Positions 56,201 to 64,000 of a DNA stretch of 64,000 bases are shown here, piece by piece. The stretch spans positions 15,039,833 to 15,103,832 of the forward strand of contig NC_058045.1 of NCBI RefSeq assembly GCF_020085105.1, read 5' to 3'. Position 1 is the stretch's first letter, and each line of letters begins with the position of its first letter. The DNA comes from Siniperca chuatsi (Eukaryota > Chordata > Actinopteri > Centrarchiformes > Sinipercidae). The notes below the pieces were generated by a model. The model ran no database searches. It worked only from the letters and a program-made list of their open reading frames with translations, and had not been told where the DNA came from. The position numbers and the translations under genes are program-made.

Positions 56201-58980
56201 ACATCACTAATTGAGGTATGTCAGGATTAGGTATATGGGCTAAAGGGGAGCATTCATCCGTCTGTTTGTACAAAAGGGTTATGCTGGTTCCTAAGTGGTT
56301 AGTCTTCTAATAATATTCAACATTTTATCTTTGAGATTAGTTATCTGGACCTTTCCCCTTACTTCGTCCTTTGTCCAAACGCCCTTCCTTTTCTTACTGG
56401 CCCTTCCCTGCAGATATTGTGCAGCACCTGACTGACCGTAAGCACCTGGTTGTTTACCACAAGGGCCGTCTCTTCCAAGTGTGGCTGTACACTGGAGGGC
56501 GCCACCTCTCACCCAGTGAACTTGAGACACAGTTTCAAAGGATCCTCAATGATACATCAGAACCCCAGCCAGGAGAACTCAAATTAGCTGCCCTGACTGC
56601 AGGAAACAGGTATACAATCACACACACATGCACAGGACACATATAAACATACACACGAAAAAGAAGATGTAAAATAGTTTTACTTTGACATCCCCTTCTA
56701 GACTTCCATGGGCTCAGGCTCGGATTAAATATTTCAGCCAGGGAGTAAACAAAGTGTCACTGGACGCCATTGAGTCAGCTGCCTTCTTCCTGGCACTAGA
56801 TGACAAGCCACAGGGTTATGATCCTGCAAAGACCGGTTCCCTTGACAGTTACGCCAAGTCCCTGCTTCACGGAAAATGTTATGACAGGTAGGCAAAGAAG
56901 TAAAGGGAAGGTCTCTGCTTTTGGCTGCAGCACTGGTTAGACTTTTAGTGGTTTGTTTCCCTAAAAAAACAATAACTTTGTTCTTTCTTTTTTCACAGGT
57001 GGTTTGACAAGTCTGTCACCTTGATCTCTTATCCAAATGGAAAAATGGGTGTAAATGCTGAACATTCTTGGGCTGATGCACCAATTGTGGGACATATGTG
57101 GGAGGTATAAAATGTGTGCTGAAAATGTGTGCTCAAAACAATGATTCAAAGTTTTCAGATATCATCAGCCGTCATTTTCTGTGTGTGTAGTATGTCCTTG
57201 CAACAGACTGCTTCCAACTTGGCTACACAGAGGAAGGACACTGTAAAGGGGATGTGAACAAAGGCCTGCCTCATCCCACTCGACTACAGTGGCAGATTCC
57301 AAAGGAGGTACAGTAGAGCCTTACATCATTTATTGCCAATGACCTATTTGATTTGCATTCAATGGCATTACAAATCACAAAATGAATCAGGATTTCTTTT
57401 TGTTTTCCCCTCTCTTAGTGCCAAGACGTCATTGAGACTTCATACCTATCAGCCAAGCAGATAGCTGATGACGTGGACTTCCACGGCTGTCTGTTCACTG
57501 AGTTTGGGAAAGGACTGATCAAGAAGTGCAAGACCAGCCCCGATGCCTTTATTCAGCTGGCCCTGCAGCTGGCACAGTACAGGGTAGGGCTGCCATCATT
57601 TGTCCTGTCTCTGGAATGACATTACTCACATTATTACCTTTTGAATGTTTAATTGTATCATCCACCATCACTAAATTACTTTAAACCGTCTGCTTTATAG
57701 GACCAGGGAGTTTTCTGTCTGACATACGAGTCATCAATGACTCGTATGTTCAGAGACGGTCGGACAGAGACGGTACGCTCCTGCACTTCGGAGGCTGTTG
57801 CATTTGTCAGAGCCATGGAGGATGCAGATGCAACAGTAAGCAGAACACACAAAAATACTTAAAATAAATCAGGAAAACACAAAATAAAACCACAGAAGTC
57901 TGTTAAATATGCATTTTTAGTAGTGGATTCACAGGTGGGTCCAGCGGGGTTGAAGACATTAAAATCCTCTACTGGAATAAATAATTATAATTTTTTGCAG
58001 AATAATTGGACTTTGGAAATATCTGGTGTCAAATGTGTGCGTGTTATCAGGCTCACAAATTTTACAATCAGTGGCATGGTGTGTATGTACAGACTTGCTG
58101 TAAGTATTAAAGGTTACATTTTGAGAGGTCACTTTGTTGTGTTTAGGCCTTGGTCACCAAGACCTAGAGGCAATGTGTCTCTGCATGTCAGTGCCTTGGA
58201 CTCTGAACTCCCTGATGTTCTGGCAGGATTAAATTGACACTCATGTCAGAAATAAGGTCATTGTGATATTATGTCAATGTCAACTTTGTGCCGGTTGTTT
58301 TTGTGATCAGAATGTCCAGAGACTTGCCCTATTTCGGAAGGCAGCAGATAAGCATCAAAACATGTATCGTCTGGCCATGACTGGTTCTGGTATCGACCGT
58401 CACCTCTTCTGTCTCTACATAGTGTCCAAATACCTTGGTGTTGACTCGCCATTTCTTAAGAAGGTAAGAACTATAATCATCTTTCATCTCTATAATTTTA
58501 TTGGTTACTGATTCACATTTTTCCCTTAACCGACCTATCACAACCTTTCTCCTTTCTTATGTGCCCTTTTCCATACAACATTCAATGTCTTTGCTTCTAG
58601 GTGCTTTCAGAGCCCTGGAAGCTGTCTACCAGCCAGACTCCACAGCAGCAGCTCAATTTAGTTGACATCAACAAGTTCCCGAAATATGTGGGTGCTGGTG
58701 GTGGATTTGGCCCAGTGAGTTGAATTGTTTTATTTTAGGGATGTGCACAGTCACAACATTTCACCCTGTCATCCTGATTTGGGAGGGTTTTGTACAGTAA
58801 TATTACAGCATCTCTTGTCTACCCGCAGGTGGCTGATGATGGTTACGGTGTGTCTTATATAATTGTTGGGGAAAACCTCATCACATTCCACATCTCCAGC
58901 AAGTTCTCCAGCCCTGACACCGTAAGAGCACAAAATGAGAGCAATGCATTTTATAGGTCCATCTCTATCTTTCAAAAGTC

Positions 58981-59026
<46 letters not shown>

Positions 59027-59182
59027 GCTTTTCTGTGTGACCTGCAGGACTCATACCGGTTTGGTCAGCACATTTGGAAGGCCATGCTTGATATCCAAGC
59101 ACTTTTCAAGTCTGAAAATGATAAGAAGATGGTGGAGAATGCAAAGCATGTACACCTGGAAAATGGGAAAAAACACATATAA
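53224..59182 (+). CDS. cpt1b: Carnitine O-palmitoyltransferase 1, muscle isoform, complete
   Basis: Outer-mitochondrial-membrane enzyme joining long-chain acyl-CoA to carnitine, the rate-limiting step of mitochondrial fatty-acid import. About 787 residues in 18 coding exons: 53224-53364, 53582-53721, 53919-54090, 54303-54404, 55083-55220, 55306-55383, 55651-55758, 56003-56087, 56414-56609, 56702-56887, 56999-57104, 57191-57307, 57419-57583, 57701-57835, 58311-58463, 58601-58714, 58829-58921, 59048-59182. The regulatory N-terminus [14 protein letters not shown] is that of CPT1B. Two membrane helices follow ([19 protein letters not shown] and [20 protein letters not shown]). Catalytic His is in [14 protein letters not shown]; substrate-site motifs include [37 protein letters not shown] and [20 protein letters not shown]. 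All frames are open. It converges tail to tail with sephs1. Confidence 0.96.
58986..59032. repeat. (GT)n microsatellite in the last cpt1b intron
   Basis: About 23 TG units, ending roughly 15 bases before the last exon's acceptor, so the repeat takes the place of much of a usual polypyrimidine tract. Confidence 0.95.
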
Positions 59183-60881
59183 CAGACACTGTGGGATGGT
59201 ATGCTGCATTTGGCTCTTTGTCATGCTTCATTCATACAAAAAAAACCCAATGTTTTGTTGACAGGTTACATTTATGATCTTTTTGCTTTTCTGGTAGGTC
59301 ACATTATAAGAGCTGGTCATTCCACTCTGACAGACAATATGAACAGTTGTTACTCTAATTTATTACTATTTATACAATACTTTTTTTCAATGGTTGTTTC
59401 TCCAAACTTGAAACTTGTCAGTTTATGCCATAGACTGTATATAAATCTAATGTAATAAATCTAAATATAATCTTTATATTTCGTCTATGGTTTGTGCATA
59501 TGAAAATTGTAAATATATCTGCTTAAAGAATTCAGTACTATGTTTGAAAATATAAATTCTTTGTTACATGCCAGTATTTGTGAATTTTCTGTCCATTTTA
59601 AGGTGTTTGTCATTTTTGATTAAAGATCATTATATATCGATATCGACTATATATAGTGCACCATCAGCTGCTTTTGTGCAATTGATCAAATGTAGACATA
59701 CGAATCATTAGAAATTAATTAATATTGGTAACTTTGCTGATAATCATTTTCCATTCTTTACACATTTAAATGATTATTCAAATGCTTTTAATGCATCAAA
59801 AACAGACACAGAAAAACACCCTCTTAAAAGAGAAGTTTATTTTAAGATGTGGGGTGGAGGTCATATCTTGTTCTGATATCCATATGAACATTTACAGAGG
59901 TCTTCCAGATTAATCCTGGCTATTAGGATAAAGAAAAATGATCTGGACTTTGACCAGCTGGAAGCTTCATAACAGTAAGTCAGACTGCTCTCAGCACATC
60001 TTGCAGTAACATTCAGAGAGCTAAACTAAATGCACCTTCAACAAAGGCAACAAGCTCACTGATTAGAGTGCTTGTTGTCAACAACCCAGAATGCTTTTTA
60101 CAGTTGCACAGATTTCTTCTTAGCTATGACTTTAAACCACAATTGATCTATGACTTCAGGTCAATGCAGGATGGAACCGCATCAATAGTTAAGTAAACAA
60201 ATAAATCAGCAGTTTTATGATGTAAGCAGATAATGTCACATTCAATTTAGTTTATTCGCATGAGTGCAGCTCCCAGGTAGCCGGCAAAAACAAACCATCT
60301 TCTATTTGAATATTTATTAGTTTAGGTGGGGACAATACAAAAAGTCAAAGTAATAAAAAACAAACCATTCTGGTCACACTCAGTTTCTTTCAAGGCATCA
60401 GTTACAGCAATGAACTAAAACTAGGGTTTATAACTGTACAAAGTGAATGGACAAACAAAATTGCCATCACACGGTCCACTTGCTTGATGAGAGCAATTTT
60501 AAAAGACCCAAAGAGGCAACAGACACCAGACTTCCTAAGATTCAAAATGAATCAACAGTATCAGATTATTGTCTTCATCATCATCACCACCACATTTAAC
60601 ACAACAGAATACGACAGACACGAAAGGCAAATGGATTTTAAGTATGCTCTATTTCTTAACAAATTTTATCATGGGAATACTGCAGGTCCACTGGGTGATG
60701 ACATGCCTTTGGGCCACTGTGTGGGGCTGTTTTTCATGTAGATGCACGCCAACCCAGTCTTTTCTGTGTACATACTATTCTGTGTATATATTTCAACACT
60801 CTAGGATGGTTTTATAGTTTATGTGTTTAAAATCACTCAGCAGAGCTTTTGGGTTCCGGTCTATGGTGCATCAAAGAAGGA
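59183..60881. other. Convergent 3' UTRs of cpt1b (+) and sephs1 (-)
   Basis: cpt1b has AATAAA at 59453-59458. sephs1 has AATAAA on the minus strand at 59836-59841, implying a 3' UTR of about 1 kb. No coding sequence is seen between the two stop codons. Confidence 0.5.
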
Positions 60882-63561
60882 TTAAGAAGTTGCACCAGGA
60901 GTTGGGTTGACATTCTGCGTGGCTGCTTGTGGTGCCACCTCTATGATCCGTGGTTTGTCAATAATGCGAGCAGTGCGGTTTCCTTTCTCTACAATCCCGA
61001 TGATCCACGCTTGGTGGCCCTCGCCGTATTTTGGGGATTTAATCTCGGCACAGAAGCGAGCAGCCTGCTCCCGAGGCAGACAGATAAGAAGGCCTCCTAT
61101 AAAGAAAAGGAGATTTGGTCAGTCACAAGGGTGTCAAAAGACGTTTTGTTTAATGTGTAGTGATGTTGGGGAGTGCTCAGTTCTCTTACTACTAGATCTA
61201 CGTGCTGCCTTTGATACTGATGCTGAGCACATTATTGTTGTCCTAAGGCACAAGGCCCAGGTGGCATTAGATTATTATGGGCTGTAGTGCGGTGGGTCTC
61301 ATCCTATCTTTCTGACTGATATTATTAAGTCTCTGTAGGGATATATTTGTCTTTTTGGGCTCCTCTTTCCTGTTGTGTCTCTCAGGCTTTAAGTCTTGGT
61401 CCAGGCTTGTTCCCACTTAGACAGATCATTAGTAGTTTTAGTTTTTTTCTTAGCATTGTTACACAGTTGTGCCTTTCCCTCAAACCAAACCATTTATACA
61501 AGTTGGCTGTATTACAACAGTTTGCTTGACCCAGAAAAAACAAATAACAACAAAAAACCTGATGTCATTATCAGATCTAAGAGCATAGCATCAAATGTAC
61601 AAATGAGCCTCAGACCAACTTTAACCTATACTAAGTCATATTCTCAGGACTCGTAATTAGCAAAAATTACTATGAGATTCTTGCTTTTTCCTACTTAAAA
61701 TATTTCACAATTATGGCCTGATGTCTCTCACCATGTTGTAAAGTTATTCACACTCATCTTGTCCCAATTAGAACTCTTAGTTACACATACACCCAAACAA
61801 AGGCTGTTTACACCTGGCAATGACATGCATCTTGGGTGATCTGATCACAAGTGGACAGCTCTAAGTACAGGTGTGAATGCACCCAAGATGCATTGAGGAA
61901 GCATTGAGATCCGATCGCTCAGACCACATTAGGAGGTGGTCTGGGCCGCATATTGCCACATTCTTTTAACAGTGTGTACGCGAATGTGTCCTGGGCCATA
62001 TTGAAGGACCGCCTACTCAACTGACATCCTCTGCGCAAACGGAAGTATGTACTCATTCACGCACCAACAGCATCAAGTGCGAAACAACAAGAAGAAGCCA
62101 CAACAACAGGCAGTCTCCGATTGCTCTGTCTCAACTCTGTGATTTACAGTGTTTCCTGATGGACAGATAGCTTTACTTGTTGCTAAAGTAACCGCTAGCT
62201 GCACGGCTAATTGTAGCTGTTCAGCTGCTATGTAATCCTTGTGGGCAATAATGCACCGTCAATTTATGGCCACTAAAAGTGCTTATTTATTTCCACTGAC
62301 AGGCTCCGATTGTTATTCTAAGTTTCTGACAACATTACGGAAAGGACCATACAGAGATAGACCTTTTTGTTAAAGAGTAAGATCCTTTTTGTTTAGAATT
62401 AGCAGTTATATTGCTCTCCTCAAAGCCACCAGACTAGATTGACAAATGCAGTAATTTTACCTCGCAGATCATCGTAAAACAAACTTCATTTAAACTCGAC
62501 AGAAACGAAATAAAACTCACCAAAACCGTCTTGGTTTGTCTTTCCATTGTTCCAACAATCACCAACTCTGGTTTGGTGATTGTCAAAGCTTACAGCTACA
62601 ATTAGCCGTGCAGCTAGCGGTTACTTTAGCAACAAGTAAAGCTATCTGTCCATCAGGAAACTCCGTAAATCACAGAGAGTCGAGGTAGAGCAGCCAGAGG
62701 ACGTCAGAGGGAAAACCAGAAAATATTTTCTCCATAAAATGTGACCCAGTTTCACCAAAATCAGTGAATAAAATTATAAAGTTGTGTTTTTGTACAGTAA
62801 TCAGTGAGGCCTCATTTTTCCTTGTCACATTTGTGGTCTGATAAACAGTAAATTCATCAGGTTAAAAACAACAATGCATTTGATATTTGCAAACGGAAAT
62901 GATGTACGTGTTTGTTTACATATATAGGCTAGTGGGAAAGTGAGATCCGAGGACAAGCGGTCACTCGAGACGCAAGTGGGGACCATTCTAATGCCAAGTC
63001 TAAACTGACGTACTTGCAACTGTCCACTTGTGATCGGATCACCCAAGACGCATGTTAATGCCAGGTATAAACAGCCTCAAATTATCACTAGAGAAACCAG
63101 ATTGAGAATGCTCCAGCAAGGGTCTTTTGTAAAACCAAACCAAGGGTGACTGAATCTTTGTTGTTGTGGCCCCCAGACCATAGTACAGCCTTTCATTAAT
63201 GTTTTGGTATATTGGGCATTTTGTTATTTGTTTTTATTGACCTGTAAAGCACTTTATGAGGCTCACTCTAGATGCCATATACTGTACATTCAAAATAAAC
63301 AATGGTTAGGGAAGAAAGAAAACAACAGAGCCATGTATACACACACACCTGATGTTTCAGGGCAGGTGCCGTGCATGAGTCCAAACATGTTCCCACAGGC
63401 CTTGGACACGGCGGCCATCTTGGCAAGCACCGGGAGATTGTGGATGACAAATGATACCTCACTTCGTTGTTGTCGTGCCAACGTCTGAGCGTGGCCAAGG
63501 ATGCCAAACCCTGTGATGTCAGTGGCTGCGTGAGCATTGAAGGTGTGCATGAGACCAGCCG
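60882..63561 (-). CDS. sephs1: Selenophosphate synthetase 1, last two exons (partial)
   Basis: SEPHS1 is the non-selenocysteine paralogue of the selenophosphate-making enzyme, implicated in redox balance rather than in direct selenophosphate supply. Exons on the minus strand: 63349-63561 ([20 protein letters not shown] to HGTCPETSG) and 60882-61096 ([20 protein letters not shown] to [10 protein letters not shown], stop TAA). The C-terminal sequence matches vertebrate SEPHS1 almost residue for residue as remembered. Upstream exons, with the N-terminal catalytic loop, lie beyond the right edge. The 2.25 kb intron between the two exons contains an L2/Rex1-like LINE fragment split by a TIR element. 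Confidence 0.95.
61138..63300 (+). mobile_element. L2/Rex1-like LINE fragment, interrupted
   Basis: Fragment of reverse transcriptase with [15 protein letters not shown] (motif A region, 61166-61215), a worn GPGLF block near 61400 and LCLSLKPN near 61470. The sequence resumes after the inserted element at 63078 with a tail including TTGACCTGTAAAGCACTTTA at about 63237-63256. Many stops and shifts; no intact frame. It is on the strand opposite to sephs1. Confidence 0.65.
61801..63077. mobile_element. 1.28 kb TIR element inserted in the LINE fragment
   Basis: Both ends read AGGCTGTTTA(C/T)ACCTGGCA inward and stay alike through CTTGGGTGATC.GATCACAAG and TGGACAG, about 60 bases per arm. Inside, 62110-62225 and 62583-62701 are a second inverted pair (GCTTTACTTGTTGCTAAAGT, CGCTAGCTGCACGGCTAATT). 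A piece at 62450-62572 is shared with the kelch-intron MITE. No transposase frame, and no clear target-site duplication. It looks like a mosaic non-autonomous DNA transposon. Confidence 0.75.
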
Positions 63562-64000
63562 CTACATGGGAAGACAGAGAGAGAAAGAGAGAGAGAGACA
63601 AAGAGACTTAGAAGGGCTTTTAGATGATTAATTGGTTGATAAGGGATGCACACAACTGTTTTCAAACGTGTGCCATTTTGAACGCAAACAAATAACCATT
63701 ATGATAACAGATATTGAAATTCAAGCATTAATCCTCATTAAGCTCTTAATAAATGAATAAGAGAACAATCTAATCCAAGAAAATAAATAAAAACACTAAA
63801 TCGAACATGTGTACCCATGAAACACTTGGAAGAAATATTTCTGTGCATCTGTGTGACAGGGTCTGTTATTTGAGATGATTTCTAACATTTAAATTATTAG
63901 CAAAAGCTACTTAGCCACAGAGGGTGCAATACAGCCTAGCTGTAGCTCTGATGACTCTGCTGTGGTGGGAAGTATCAGCGGTGGTGATGAGACTGAGTAC
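63562..64000 (-). other. sephs1 intron at right edge
   Basis: No further exon recognised up to the window end. A short GAGA run occurs near 63580-63600. Confidence 0.5.

Overview
The window is vertebrate nuclear DNA from a teleost fish, probably a percomorph. It has long introns with canonical splice sites, CA/GT microsatellites, teleost interspersed repeats, two egg-envelope (ZP) genes and an intact pepsinogen C. An intact pepsinogen C suggests a species with a functional stomach. The genes mapk8ip2, chkb, a kelch gene and cpt1b recall the human 22q13.33 block (KLHDC7B-CPT1B-CHKB-MAPK8IP2), so this looks like conserved vertebrate synteny with local insertions. Exon boundaries below were read by eye from splice sites, reading phase and remembered family sequences.

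Layout. 1-23.2 kb: mapk8ip2 (JIP2 scaffold), minus strand. Seven 5' exons are visible; the SH3 and PTB exons lie off the left edge. Its 11.4 kb first intron holds a complete pepsinogen C gene (pgc, 13.6-16.5 kb) on the opposite strand. 23.2-25.2 kb: the mapk8ip2 upstream region, with a good RE1/NRSE (REST) motif about 1.4 kb from the start codon. 25.2-27.6 kb: zp3-like egg-envelope gene, minus. 28-31 kb: repeat-rich, with two foldback elements. 31.4-33.5 kb: a decayed ZP1/ZP2-type (choriogenin H-like) pseudogene, plus. 34.5-37.6 kb: decayed I/Nimb-type LINE, followed by a TIR-bearing MITE. 38.7-38.9 kb: a THAP-domain exon (minus) head to head with chkb. 39.4-46.1 kb: chkb (choline/ethanolamine kinase B), 11 exons. 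48.0-51.1 kb: a BTB-BACK-kelch gene, 8 exons, with a MITE in its last intron. 53.2-59.2 kb: cpt1b (muscle-type carnitine palmitoyltransferase 1), 18 coding exons. 60.9-63.6 kb: the last two exons of sephs1 (selenophosphate synthetase 1), minus, tail to tail with cpt1b. The sephs1 intron holds an L2/Rex1-like LINE fragment interrupted by a 1.3 kb TIR element.

The genes do not form one pathway. chkb and cpt1b are metabolic neighbours in all vertebrates (phospholipid synthesis and mitochondrial fatty-acid import). mapk8ip2 is a neuronal JNK scaffold, pgc a gastric protease, the ZP genes egg-coat proteins, and sephs1 a selenium-metabolism paralogue.

I did not find an obviously new biological system. 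The points most worth a second look are the nested antisense pgc, the REST motif, the decayed ZP gene beside a working one, the frameshifted THAP exon at the chkb promoter, and a set of TTAA-ended MITEs that share terminal motifs. I saw no retroviral or LTR element and no convincing tRNA, rRNA or CRISPR feature.
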